Below, piece after piece: positions 31,803 through 40,224 of a stretch of 51,360 nt of DNA. Position numbers and translations under genes: made by a program. Source of the stretch: an uncultured Erysipelotrichaceae bacterium (GTDB lineage: Bacteria; Bacillota_I; Bacilli_A; Erysipelotrichales; Erysipelotrichaceae); assembly GCA_902786245.1 (NCBI GenBank), contig CADABS010000009.1, positions 1-51,360 on the forward strand. Direction: 5' to 3'. How positions within the stretch are numbered: position 1 is the stretch's first letter; every line of letters starts with the position of its first letter. The notes below the pieces were generated by a model that had not been told where the DNA came from, ran no database searches, and was given only the letters and a program-made list of their open reading frames with translations.

Positions 31803-32282
31803 ATGAACAGACATGAACTTTTTCTGGTGATGCGGAGCATGCACCCGTTCTGGTCAGCAATGGCCGCCGGAATTACAGCGCAGCTTCTGAAACCATTATT
31901 CTACTATATGAAAAAGAAAAAATGGAACTGGCTCCTGGTCAAGGCCTCGGGAGGCTTTCCAAGCTCGCACAGCGCACTTGTCACTGCGCTGGCACTGGCG
32001 GTGGGTCTGCAGGAACATTTCCGTTCTTCCATTTTTGCCGTTACTCTGACAATGGCAGTCATTGTCATCTATGATGCAGCAAATGTCAGGTATTATAGTG
32101 GACAAAACATTAAAGTTACGCAACAATTAGTCCGTGATCTGCAGGAACAGCAGCCGGAACAGTTCGATGATCCCATTTATCAGCTGAAAATGAAAGATGT
32201 GCTCGGACATAAATGGATCGAAATCATCGGCGGAATCGCAATCGGAGTCCTGTATGCCATTCTGTTCTGGCGCATACTATAG
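31803..32282 (+). CDS. Divergent PAP2-family membrane protein (DUF212, YuiD-like)
   Basis: This is a 159-residue protein (B. subtilis YuiD is 158) with four or so membrane segments. The family core is LVKASGGFPSSHSALVTALA near 43, the acid-phosphatase-like Ser-His motif, plus IYDAANVRYYSG near 92. Its function is unknown; lipid or polyprenyl phosphate phosphatase activity is inferred for the fold. The start at 31803 lies about eight bases after an extended -10 and has no Shine-Dalgarno, so the mRNA may be leaderless. The NifU-like gene follows 18 bases later with a good ribosome site. Confidence 0.8.
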   Translation: MNRHELFLVMRSMHPFWSAMAAGITAQLLKPLFYYMKKKKWNWLLVKASGGFPSSHSALVTALALAVGLQEHFRSSIFAVTLTMAVIVIYDAANVRYYSGQNIKVTQQLVRDLQEQQPEQFDDPIYQLKMKDVLGHKWIEIIGGIAIGVLYAILFWRIL

Positions 32283-32300
32283 AAAAGAGGTAATCAAAAC

Positions 32301-32594
32301 ATGGAAGATATGGAAAAGAAAGCAGAGCAGGCCGCCGCGCCTGCTGATGTACTTGAACGGATCGAAAAGACGATCAATAAAATCAGACCGTACATTCAGG
32401 CAGACGGAGGCGATGTTCAGCTGATCGATTATCAGGACGGTGTCGTTACCGTCTCGATGACCGGTGCCTGTGCCGGCTGTATGGCAATCGGCACGACCCT
32501 GAACGACGGCATCCAGGCGCTGCTGATGGATGAAGTCCCTGAAGTCAAGCGGGTCGAGCTGATGCAGGCATCCCCTTACGGATACTATTATTGA
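32301..32594 (+). CDS. NifU C-terminal-domain iron-sulfur scaffold
   Basis: This 97-residue Nfu-type protein contains IRPYIQADGGDVQLIDY near 27 and TGACAGCMAIG near 52, whose CxxC binds a 4Fe-4S cluster between two monomers. It carries clusters to target enzymes. It has no N-terminal IscU domain. AGAGGT lies nine bases before the ATG. It is cotranscribed with the DUF212 gene and closed by the terminator at 32598..32622. Confidence 0.9.
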   Translation: MEDMEKKAEQAAAPADVLERIEKTINKIRPYIQADGGDVQLIDYQDGVVTVSMTGACAGCMAIGTTLNDGIQALLMDEVPEVKRVELMQASPYGYYY

Positions 32595-32597
32595 TAC

Positions 32598-32622
32598 AAT
32601 CCGGATATTCCGGATTTTTTTA
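32598..32622 (+). terminator. Terminator after the NifU-like gene
   Basis: AATCCGG ATA TTCCGGATT closes a hairpin at 32598..32616, followed by TTTTT. Confidence 0.75.
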
Positions 32623-32710
32623 TGTTTTCATGGATTATTTTTGTGTATTTCCGGTTTTTTCCGAAATTTATTTCCGGTTTCCGGTTTTTTTTTCTGTTTT
32701 TTATGTTTTT
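32623..32710 (+). other. T-rich tract with three TTTCCGG repeats upstream of glnN
   Basis: The stretch is dominated by T runs. TTTCCGG occurs at 32648..32654, 32671..32677 and 32678..32684, with a degenerate copy (TTTTCCGA) between. It lies directly upstream of the glnN promoter. I see no gene in it. Confidence 0.4.
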
Positions 32711-32738
32711 GTTGAATTTCATCCGGTTCTGCTATACA
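32711..32738 (+). promoter_or_regulatory. Probable promoter of glnN
   Basis: GTTGAA (32711..32716) and TATACA (32733..32738) are 16 bases apart. The leader to the ATG at 32764 would be about 20 bases, with AAAAGGAGA as ribosome site. Confidence 0.5.
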
Positions 32739-32763
32739 TTTTTACCATAAAAGGAGAACGACT

Positions 32764-34857
32764 ATGGAAAGACCGTTTGAAGATTTCGGCTGTATGGTCT
32801 TCGATGAAAGGGAAATGGGCGACAGGCTTCCCAGACCTGTCTATGATTCCTGGAAGAAAACCGTAGCGAACGAGGGAACACTCGACCGTCCCACTGCTGA
32901 TGCCATCGCCCATGCCATGAAACGATGGGCAATGGAAAAAGGCGCTACACATTTTACCCACTGGTTCCAGCCGATGACCGGCGGAACGGCAGAAAAGCAT
33001 GACTCGTTCATCGAACCGGGAGCCAACGGCGAACCGATTGCGCGCTTCTCCGGAAAGATGCTGATCAAGGGCGAACCGGATGCGTCCAGTTTCCCGAGCG
33101 GCGGTCTGCGGGCAACATTTGAAGCCCGCGGCTATACATACTGGGATGTGACCAGCCCGGTATTCATCCGTGACAGAGTTCTCTGTATTCCGACGGTATT
33201 TGTCTCCTATAACGGCGAAGCACTGGACCGCAAGGAACCGCTGATCAAATCCATTGCCGCATTGAGCCAGGCTGCGACAAGAGTCGTCAACCTGCTCGGC
33301 GACAAGGATGTGCGTTCCTGCAATATTTCTGTCGGTCTGGAACAGGAATACTTCCTGATCGACCGCGGCTATTTCAATAAGCGTCTGGATCTGAAGCTGT
33401 GCGGACGCACCCTGTTCGGATGCGCTGCGCCGAAGCGTCAGGAACTGGATGATCATTATTTCGGATCGATCCCTGCCCGCGTTTCCGCCTTCATGAAAGA
33501 AGTCAATGAAGAACTGTGGAAGCTGGGTATCTATGCAAAGACGGAGCATAATGAAGTAGCCCCCTGCCAGTTTGAACTGGCACCGGTATTCTCCAGCGGC
33601 AACGTTGCGGTCGACCAGAACCAGCTGACAATGGATATTCTCCGCAAAACCGCGGAAAAGCACGGTCTTGCCTGCCTCCTGCATGAAAAGCCGTTTGAGG
33701 GTATCAACGGATCCGGCAAGCACGACAATTATTCAATCGTTACCGATAACGGACAGAATCTGTTCTCTCCGGGCGAAAAGCCTTCTGAAAACATCCGTTT
33801 CCTGGTCTTCGTCTGTGCATTCATCAAGGCCGTGGATACCTATCCGGTCCTGCTGAGACTCAGTGCCAGTTCCACCGGCAATGATCACCGTCTCGGTGCC
33901 AATGAAGCGCCGCCTGCCATTATTTCCATTTATCTCGGCAGCTATATCGAAGATGTTCTGTACAGTCTGTACCGCGGTCATGAATCGCAGCCCGGCAGCA
34001 CTGCCGCGAAGCAGGATTTCAGCCCGGTATCGACCCTGTCTTATATTCCCCATGACAACACCGACCGCAACCGGACAAGCCCGCTGGCATTTACCGGAAA
34101 CAAATTCGAATTCCGCATGCTCGGGGCATCGATGAGCGCTTCCTTCCCGAACACCGTTCTCAACGCGATCATGGCCGAGTCTCTGAATGAAATCGGCGAT
34201 CAGCTGGAAGGTCTGAAATATCTGCAGGATGTACGGGAAAAGGCAGTCGATATCTGCCGCAACATCATCCATGATCATAAGCGGGTCCTGTTCTCCGGCG
34301 ACGGCTACAGCAGCGAATGGGTCAAGGAAGCAGAGCGGCGTGGTCTGCCGAATGTACCTTCCTTCATTGAAGCAGTCGATGAGCTGACATCGGAGGAATC
34401 TGTCAATCTGTTTACTTCCCTCAATATCTATTCCGAGAAAGAACTCTATGCCAACCGGACGATCCTTGAAGAACGCTACAGCCATATCATGGGCATCGAA
34501 GTGCGGACAATGATGGAGCTTGTGCGCAAGGAGATCCTGCCGGCAATGTCTGCGGAATACGGCTTCTACAGCAGTATCCTGCAGTCCGCGGGAAAGAAAG
34601 CACCGGCATTCATCACCGGCCGGGCTGCGGAAATCGGAAAGATGATCGATGCGGTCAGCGAATCCCTGCAGGAACTCGGCAGCGTCTGGGCAGAGATCCA
34701 GACCATCAGCGATTCTTTCAGGGCAGGCAAGGAAATCTATTACCGGATCAATCCGCTGATGAAAAAACTGCGGGCAGACATTGATGCCTATGAAGACATC
34801 GCTTCCCGCGAATACTATAAAATTCCTCTCTATGAGGATATGCTGTTCAATCTCTGA
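32764..34857 (+). CDS. glnN: Glutamine synthetase type III
   Basis: The 697-residue protein matches GSIII in length and in its opening (FGCMVFDEREM). HFTHWFQPMTGGTAEKHDSF near 63, LEQEYFLID near 196 (metal Glu), EHNEVAPCQFELAP near 263 and FEGINGSGKHDNYSI near 312 are family landmarks. It condenses glutamate and ammonia with ATP as a dodecamer. Type III enzymes are common in Bacteroidetes, cyanobacteria and some Firmicutes; no type I gene is seen here. It is a single gene between two terminators, and the upstream T-rich repeats may be its control region. Confidence 0.93.
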   Translation: MERPFEDFGCMVFDEREMGDRLPRPVYDSWKKTVANEGTLDRPTADAIAHAMKRWAMEKGATHFTHWFQPMTGGTAEKHDSFIEPGANGEPIARFSGKMLIKGEPDASSFPSGGLRATFEARGYTYWDVTSPVFIRDRVLCIPTVFVSYNGEALDRKEPLIKSIAALSQAATRVVNLLGDKDVRSCNISVGLEQEYFLIDRGYFNKRLDLKLCGRTLFGCAAPKRQELDDHYFGSIPARVSAFMKEVNEELWKLGIYAKTEHNEVAPCQFELAPVFSSGNVAVDQNQLTMDILRKTAEKHGLACLLHEKPFEGINGSGKHDNYSIVTDNGQNLFSPGEKPSENIRFLVFVCAFIKAVDTYPVLLRLSASSTGNDHRLGANEAPPAIISIYLGSYIEDVLYSLYRGHESQPGSTAAKQDFSPVSTLSYIPHDNTDRNRTSPLAFTGNKFEFRMLGASMSASFPNTVLNAIMAESLNEIGDQLEGLKYLQDVREKAVDICRNIIHDHKRVLFSGDGYSSEWVKEAERRGLPNVPSFIEAVDELTSEESVNLFTSLNIYSEKELYANRTILEERYSHIMGIEVRTMMELVRKEILPAMSAEYGFYSSILQSAGKKAPAFITGRAAEIGKMIDAVSESLQELGSVWAEIQTISDSFRAGKEIYYRINPLMKKLRADIDAYEDIASREYYKIPLYEDMLFNL

Positions 34858-34864
34858 AACGATG

Positions 34865-34889
34865 AAGACCGGCGGGTGCCGGTCTTTTA
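34865..34889. terminator. Terminator between glnN and the AI-2E family gene
   Basis: AAGACCGG (34865..34872) and CCGGTCTT (34879..34886) form an 8-bp stem followed by TTTTAT. It lies between convergent genes. Confidence 0.8.
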
Positions 34890-36032
34890 TACTTCATCGA
34901 TATTGATATTCTTCTGCTTCAGCTGTTTTATTGCCCAGCTCTTTACAAGAACATAGATGACCGAGAATATCGGCACACCGGCAAACATGCCGGGAACGCC
35001 GAACAGAGCGCCGCCGCAGATAATTGCGAACATGACCCACATCGTCGGCAGGCCTACCGCATCGCCGAGGATCTTGGGACCGATGATATTGCCGTCGATC
35101 TGCTGCAGAATGATGATGAATATGCTGAACTCCAGTGCTTTCAGCGGACTGATGATCAGCAGGATCAGAATGCACGGAACCGCACCGATAAACGGACCGA
35201 ATACCGGAATCATGTTCGTGATGCCGATGACAAAGGCAATCAGCGGTGCATAGGGCATTTTCATCAGGAAACAGCTGATATAGCAGATGCCGGCAATGAT
35301 CAGGGAATCCACGGATTTGCCGAACACGAAACTGTCGAAGGTTCTGATCGTCAGACGCATGATCGACAGCGTCTCATCCGCTGCCTCCCGCGGCAGCGAA
35401 CTGTACATGACGGCTTTGATCTGACGCTTGAATTTCTCTTCATCCAGCAGAAGATACAGCGCGATGATCACACCGACAAAGAAATCCATGATGGCTCTGG
35501 CAAACGATATGGAGAACGAAAGGATCTGGGAAAGGCCCCCTTCCGCACCGGTCAGCCATGTGCTCAGCTTGCGGCCCATGGCATCCAGAGATGCTTCGAG
35601 GAATTCCGCGATTTCCGGACTGGTCTCAAAATGCTGAATGTAATTCCGGATCGTCCGTATATATCCGTCAATGGAATCGATCAGGGTCCGAAGGGAATCC
35701 GCCAGCTGCGGGATCAGTACCGCGAAGAAGCCGCAGATCAGGAACAGCAGCAATACCAGACAGATTACGGCGGAGATCCGTCTGATGGTCTTTGCCGAAA
35801 GACTGGTACGGGCAGAAAGCTGCTGTTCAGCCAGATTCCGGACCGGCTCCATGATAAACATCAGGATCAGACCGATGATAAAAGGCGACATTGCGGAAAT
35901 GACTTTTATTACAATGCCCCATACATCGGAAATATGATTGGCCAGAAGAAAAAGCGATACGATCACAATACCGGATGCGGATAATGCACGTATCAGTTTT
36001 TTGGTATCTTCGTCGAATTGTCTGAGATTCAT
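34887..36032 (-). CDS. AI-2E family transporter (PerM/YdiK-like)
   Basis: This 381-residue integral membrane protein has about eight hydrophobic segments in the AI-2E layout. A paired N-terminal helix region and a soluble coiled central part (about 105-160) precede the conserved C-terminal bundle with IPVFGPFIGAVP near 277 and GPKILGDAVGLPTMWVMFAI near 325. Members include TqsA and sodium/proton antiporters, so the substrate cannot be called. AAGAGGGGACT precedes the ATG. It faces away from metK across 277 bases that hold the metK promoter and leader. Confidence 0.85.
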   Translation of the reverse strand: MNLRQFDEDTKKLIRALSASGIVIVSLFLLANHISDVWGIVIKVISAMSPFIIGLILMFIMEPVRNLAEQQLSARTSLSAKTIRRISAVICLVLLLFLICGFFAVLIPQLADSLRTLIDSIDGYIRTIRNYIQHFETSPEIAEFLEASLDAMGRKLSTWLTGAEGGLSQILSFSISFARAIMDFFVGVIIALYLLLDEEKFKRQIKAVMYSSLPREAADETLSIMRLTIRTFDSFVFGKSVDSLIIAGICYISCFLMKMPYAPLIAFVIGITNMIPVFGPFIGAVPCILILLIISPLKALEFSIFIIILQQIDGNIIGPKILGDAVGLPTMWVMFAIICGGALFGVPGMFAGVPIFSVIYVLVKSWAIKQLKQKNINIDEV

Positions 36033-36118
36033 AGTCCCCTCTTGACCGCATTATAGCATGATTTCACGCCGCTATGCGCAATATGCAGCAGTTCTGTGAT
36101 TCTGTCTGATTTATTCCA

Positions 36119-36147
36119 TTGACACACGTATTGCAACGTGCTTAAAT
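36119..36147 (+). promoter_or_regulatory. Promoter of metK
   Basis: TTGACA (36119..36124) and TTAAAT (36142..36147) are 17 bases apart. Transcription would start near 36154, giving a leader of about 155 bases. Confidence 0.7.
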
Positions 36148-36153
36148 ATGTAC

Positions 36154-36300
36154 GTCTTTTATCAGGAACGGGGCAAGAGAGTCAGCTCGTTGACCCCCTA
36201 CCAACCTGCCGGAAGGCAAGGTGGTAAAGCTGACATCGATAAAGAAAGAGCGAATATTCAACTGACTCTTTCTGAAATCAGAAAAGACTGAAAGGAAGGG
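36154..36300 (+). promoter_or_regulatory. Candidate SAM riboswitch (reduced SAM-I/IV-like) controlling metK
   Basis: P1 is TTTTATC (36157..36163) with GATAAAG (36238..36244). P2 is GGGG (36170..36173) with CCCC (36194..36197) through a kink-turn-like CAAGAG...CTCGTTGA. P3 is TACCAACCTGCC and GGCAAGGTGGTA around a GGAA loop, matching the CAACC...GGTG core of SAM-I. The P2 loop GTCAG (36181..36185) can pair with CTGAC (36230..36234) as a pseudoknot. There is no P4. The same P2 bases AGAGTCAG (36178..36185) also pair perfectly with CTGACTCT (36262..36269), a plausible switch strand. The ribosome site is AAGGAAGGG. Confidence 0.6.
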
Positions 36301-36309
36301 TTTTTATTT

Positions 36310-37401
36310 ATGTCTGTAACTTATTTTACTTCTGAGTCCGTTACCAGCGGACATCCCGACAAAGTCTGCGACCTGATCGCGGATTCCATTCTTGACGAAG
36401 CAATGCGCCAGGATCCTGACTGCCATATGGCAGTGGAAGCGTCCATCAAAGATGATCTGATTTTCATCTTCGGAGAAGCCGGCACCTCTGCCGTACTCGA
36501 TTATGAAGGCATTGCCCTGCGGGTGATGAAGGAAATCGGCTATGAAGAAGAATACCATGTCATCACCAAGGTCAACAAGCAGTCGGCCGAAATCAACAAT
36601 GCCGTCGCACATGATGTCATCAGTGCCGGCGACCAGGGTATCATGTTCGGCTTCGCATCCGATGAAACAGAAAACCTGATGCCGTTTGCCATTGACTGTG
36701 CCCATCGCCTTGCCCGCCGTCTCGAAGAAGTCAGACGTTCCGACGCAAGACTGCGGCCGGATGGAAAGACACAGGTGACTGCCGAATATGATGACGGTGT
36801 ATTCAAAAGAATTGAAACGATCGTTGTTTCAACCCAGCATACGGAAGATATCACCCAGGAAGAACTGCGCAGCCTGATCATTGAAAAGGTCATCCGCCCG
36901 GTCGTCGATCCGAAGTACCTGGATGAAAACACAAAGTATCTGATCAATCCGTCCGGTTCATTCATTGTCGGCGGAAGCTGGGGCGACTCCGGTACGACAG
37001 GACGCAAGATCGTTGTGGATACCTATGGCGGCTATGCACCGATCGGCGGCGGATGCTTCTCTTCAAAGGATCCCACCAAGGTCGACCGTTCCGCAGCGTA
37101 TTATGCAAGATATGTATGCCGCAATGTCGTTGCGAACGGACTTGCACATAAATGCCAGCTGCAGCTGTCCTATGCGATCGGCGAACCGCTGCCGACATCG
37201 GTATTTATCCAGTCCTTCGGAACATCTGAATATTCGGATAAGGATCTGGCAAAGATCGTCATGAAGAACTTTGACTTCAGTGTTGCAAACATTATCAAAG
37301 AACTGGATCTGCGCCGGCCGATCTATACCCGGACAACCAATTACGGCCATTTCGGCAAGAAGGATATGCCCTGGGAACAGTTCAAGAAGATCGAACTCTG
37401 A
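36310..37401 (+). CDS. metK: S-adenosylmethionine synthetase, short divergent form
   Basis: This 363-residue enzyme makes SAM from methionine and ATP. Conserved pieces are TSGHPDKVCD, GDQGIMFGFASDET near 101, TGRKIVVDTYGG near 222, and KDPTKVDRSAAYYARY near 246. The catalytic His, Asp, Lys and Arg residues are all present. Bacterial MetK is usually about 380-400 residues. Several loops differ from the common form: GGSWGDSGTTG in place of GGPxGDAGLTG, and YAPIGGG in place of xxxHGGG. The ATG follows AAGGAAGGG. It is monocistronic, and the leader upstream probably senses its product. Confidence 0.88.
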   Translation: MSVTYFTSESVTSGHPDKVCDLIADSILDEAMRQDPDCHMAVEASIKDDLIFIFGEAGTSAVLDYEGIALRVMKEIGYEEEYHVITKVNKQSAEINNAVAHDVISAGDQGIMFGFASDETENLMPFAIDCAHRLARRLEEVRRSDARLRPDGKTQVTAEYDDGVFKRIETIVVSTQHTEDITQEELRSLIIEKVIRPVVDPKYLDENTKYLINPSGSFIVGGSWGDSGTTGRKIVVDTYGGYAPIGGGCFSSKDPTKVDRSAAYYARYVCRNVVANGLAHKCQLQLSYAIGEPLPTSVFIQSFGTSEYSDKDLAKIVMKNFDFSVANIIKELDLRRPIYTRTTNYGHFGKKDMPWEQFKKIEL

Positions 37402-37402
37402 G

Positions 37403-37429
37403 GATGTGCTCACAGCACATCTTTTTTTT
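37403..37429 (+). terminator. Terminator of metK
   Basis: GATGTGCT and AGCACATC form an 8-bp stem, followed by eight T residues. Confidence 0.9.
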
Positions 37430-37437
37430 ATCCAATG

Positions 37438-37463
37438 AAAAAGGAGACTTCCGTGAAGTCTCC
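37438..37463 (-). terminator. Terminator of ileS
   Basis: GGAGACTTC and GAAGTCTCC form a 9-bp stem around CGT (37443..37463), with a T-run on the minus strand (37438..37442). Confidence 0.85.
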
Positions 37464-37477
37464 CTGTAAAGCTATGA

Positions 37478-40204
37478 TCAGCGGGTGATCAGTTTTGCCA
37501 TGACGCCGTGGCAGCGCGGGCAGAGATCATTCTCGTCTGCTTCTTCGCTGTAGTTCCAGCATCTCGGGCACTTGGTGCCGGAAGCCTTGGCGACTGCCGG
37601 TTCCCCTTCGCCCTTTTCAATATTGACTTTGGATACAATGAACCACTGGGCTGCTGTATCCTGCAGTGCTGCCTTCAGCAGATTTTCATCTGCGTCTGTG
37701 CAGTGCAGTGTAACCGCTGCTTCCTGGGAAGAAGCGACCAGTTTGTCATTTCTGGCATTTTCAATTGCCTTGTTCACATCGGAACGGATTTCCAGCAGGC
37801 GTGTGAACTGTTCCTTCAGTTCTGCCGCATCTGCATATTCCTTCGCTTCCGGGAATTCCGTATAGTGTACAGACGGCTCGCAGTCGTTGGAGAAGAATGT
37901 CCAGACTTCTTCTGCCGTATAGCACAGGAACGGAGCCCACAGGCGGACAAGCGCATCCAGGCACTGCCAGTATACTGTCTGAACCTGGCGGCGGCGCAGA
38001 TCATCCGCAGCGCTGCAGTAGAGGATGTCCTTGGTGAAATCGCAGTAGTAGGAACTGAGTTCATTGACCATGAAGTTCATCAGCGTCTTGTTGGCTGCTA
38101 CATAGTCATATGCAAGTACATCGGCACGGACATCGCGGATGACATCGCTGAGCAGAACGAGAATATACTGATCTGCCTTTTCGAGATTTTCATAGGCGAC
38201 CATGTCCTTCTTCGGATCGAAGTCTGCCGGATTGATGTTTCCGAGCAGGAAGCGGAAGGTATTGCGGATCTTGCGGTACTGATCCGATACCTGCTTGATA
38301 TTGGAATCGCCCAGACGCAGGTCCTGCTTGTAGTCGGAGGTCATTGCCCACAGACGGAATACGTCTGCTCCGTTCTTATTGATGATGTCACGGGGATCGA
38401 CGACATTGCCGATGGACTTGGACATCTTTTCACCGTTGGAATCGCAGACATAGCCATGGCTCAGTACTTCCCGGTACGGCGAGCAGCCTTTGACCGCCGT
38501 GCCGACGATCATGGATGAATTGAACCATCCGCGGTACTGGTCCGATCCCTCGAAATACAGATCGCACGGATAGGAACCGCCGCGTGCTTCCAGTTCATTC
38601 CAGGAAGAACCGGAGTCGAACCAGACGTCCATGATATCTGTTTCCTTGCGGAATACGCCGTTCGGTGACTTTTCGTTTGTATAGCCATCCGGCAGAAGGT
38701 CTTTCGCTTCTCTTTCAAACCAGACGTTGGAACCGAACTCCTGGACCAGATTAGCGATATGGTCGAATACTTCCTTTTCCATGATCGGCGATCCGTCTTC
38801 GCAGTAGAAGATCGGAATCGGGACACCCCAGAGACGCTGTCTGGAAATACACCAGTCGCCGCGGTCCTTGATCATGTTGTACATACGGATCTGACCCCAT
38901 TCGTTATGCCATGTAACATTGTTCTGGATCTGATCCAGTACAGCTGTACGGACTTTGTCGATCGAGCAGAACCACTGCTTGGCAGCACGGAAGATGACCT
39001 TCTTCTTCAGACGGTCGTCATGCGGATAGCTGTGGGTGATATTCTCGACTGCCAGCAGGCATCCTTTTTCATTCATCATCGTGATGATTGCCTTCGAGCA
39101 GTCTTCGAAGAACAGACCTTTCATCTTTTCGCCTGCTTCTTCGTTCATATATCCTTTTTCATCAACGGTGCAGATCGGATCGATATTGTAGTTCTGCAGA
39201 ACATAATAGTCGTCCAGACCATGGCCGCCGGCGGTGTGTACGCAGCCGGTACCGTCTTCTGCTGTAACGTGGTCGCCGACGATGACCGGGCAGTCCTTAT
39301 CCAGAACAACGTGGCGGTATGTGATTCCTTCCAGTTCCCTGCCGGTGAACGTACGCAGAATGCCCTGGTTTTCCAGCTTGAATTTCTCCAGCAGACGGTC
39401 TGTGAATGCTTCGAGGAAAATCAGTTTTCCCTTTTCCGTCTGAACTTCCGCATAGCGCAGATCCGGATTGAGCGATACTGCCTGGTTGGCCGGAATCGTC
39501 CAGGGAGTCGTTGTCCAGATGACAAAGTAATCATTTTCATCCAGAACACCCTTGCCGTCCGCAACCTGGAATGCCAGGTAGATCGTTGCGTCCTTGACGT
39601 CGCGGTATACGATTTCAGAATCCGCAATCGCTGTTTCATTGAACGGCGACCAGTAGATCGGCTTCAGTCCCTGGAAGATCAGGCCGTCCAGAGCCATCTT
39701 CTCAAAGGAACGGATCTGTCTTGCTTCGAAGTCTTTGTTCAGGGTGATATACGGATGTTCATAGTCCGCGATCTGGCCCAGTCTCTTTTCTGTCGCCATC
39801 TGTGTTTTGATCTGGCCGTGTGCGTATTCATCGCATCTGCGTCTGAAATCAGCGCCGGACATGCTCTTGCGGTCGACACCGAGCTTCTGCACTGCGTTTT
39901 CAATCGGCAGTCCGTGTGTATCCCAGCCCGGGAAGAACGGTGTATAATAGCCGCTCATTGCATGGCTGCGGACGATGAAGTCCTTGATCACGCGGTTCAT
40001 CGCGGTACCGGCATGCAGATCGCCGTTGGCATACGGCGGGCCGTCGTGAAGAATAAACGGCTTCTGTCCTTCGTGCCGGCGGATGATTTCGTTATAGTGA
40101 TCGTTCTTTTCCCAGTTTTCCAGGATACCCGGTTCTTTCTTTGCCAGATTGCCGCGCATTTCAAAGTCGGTTTTCGGCATGTTCAGCGTTGTTTTATAGT
40201 CCAT
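37478..40204 (-). CDS. ileS: Isoleucyl-tRNA synthetase
   Basis: This 908-residue class I synthetase charges tRNA-Ile. The signature region is PPYANGDLHAGTAMN near 65; the HIGH position reads HAGT, not HxGH. GWDTHGLPIE follows. A CP1 editing domain includes WTTTPWTIPANQAVSL near 240, and GEKMSKSIGNVVDP lies near 600. At the C-terminus a zinc finger CPRCWNY...CPRCHG (from about residue 882) is present. The start was set at 40204 after CGGAGGAAAAG, because the longer frame to 40264 lies in the T-box terminator. It is preceded by an Ile T-box. Confidence 0.93.
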   Translation of the reverse strand: MDYKTTLNMPKTDFEMRGNLAKKEPGILENWEKNDHYNEIIRRHEGQKPFILHDGPPYANGDLHAGTAMNRVIKDFIVRSHAMSGYYTPFFPGWDTHGLPIENAVQKLGVDRKSMSGADFRRRCDEYAHGQIKTQMATEKRLGQIADYEHPYITLNKDFEARQIRSFEKMALDGLIFQGLKPIYWSPFNETAIADSEIVYRDVKDATIYLAFQVADGKGVLDENDYFVIWTTTPWTIPANQAVSLNPDLRYAEVQTEKGKLIFLEAFTDRLLEKFKLENQGILRTFTGRELEGITYRHVVLDKDCPVIVGDHVTAEDGTGCVHTAGGHGLDDYYVLQNYNIDPICTVDEKGYMNEEAGEKMKGLFFEDCSKAIITMMNEKGCLLAVENITHSYPHDDRLKKKVIFRAAKQWFCSIDKVRTAVLDQIQNNVTWHNEWGQIRMYNMIKDRGDWCISRQRLWGVPIPIFYCEDGSPIMEKEVFDHIANLVQEFGSNVWFEREAKDLLPDGYTNEKSPNGVFRKETDIMDVWFDSGSSWNELEARGGSYPCDLYFEGSDQYRGWFNSSMIVGTAVKGCSPYREVLSHGYVCDSNGEKMSKSIGNVVDPRDIINKNGADVFRLWAMTSDYKQDLRLGDSNIKQVSDQYRKIRNTFRFLLGNINPADFDPKKDMVAYENLEKADQYILVLLSDVIRDVRADVLAYDYVAANKTLMNFMVNELSSYYCDFTKDILYCSAADDLRRRQVQTVYWQCLDALVRLWAPFLCYTAEEVWTFFSNDCEPSVHYTEFPEAKEYADAAELKEQFTRLLEIRSDVNKAIENARNDKLVASSQEAAVTLHCTDADENLLKAALQDTAAQWFIVSKVNIEKGEGEPAVAKASGTKCPRCWNYSEEADENDLCPRCHGVMAKLITR

Positions 40205-40224
40205 TTTCTTTTCCTCCGTCGCTG

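Noticed and set aside
36154-36250. T-box or SMK-box as the metK leader
   Set aside because: No GGTGGNACC T-box motif and no SMK-box sequence; the CAACC/GGTG core fits the SAM-I superfamily better.
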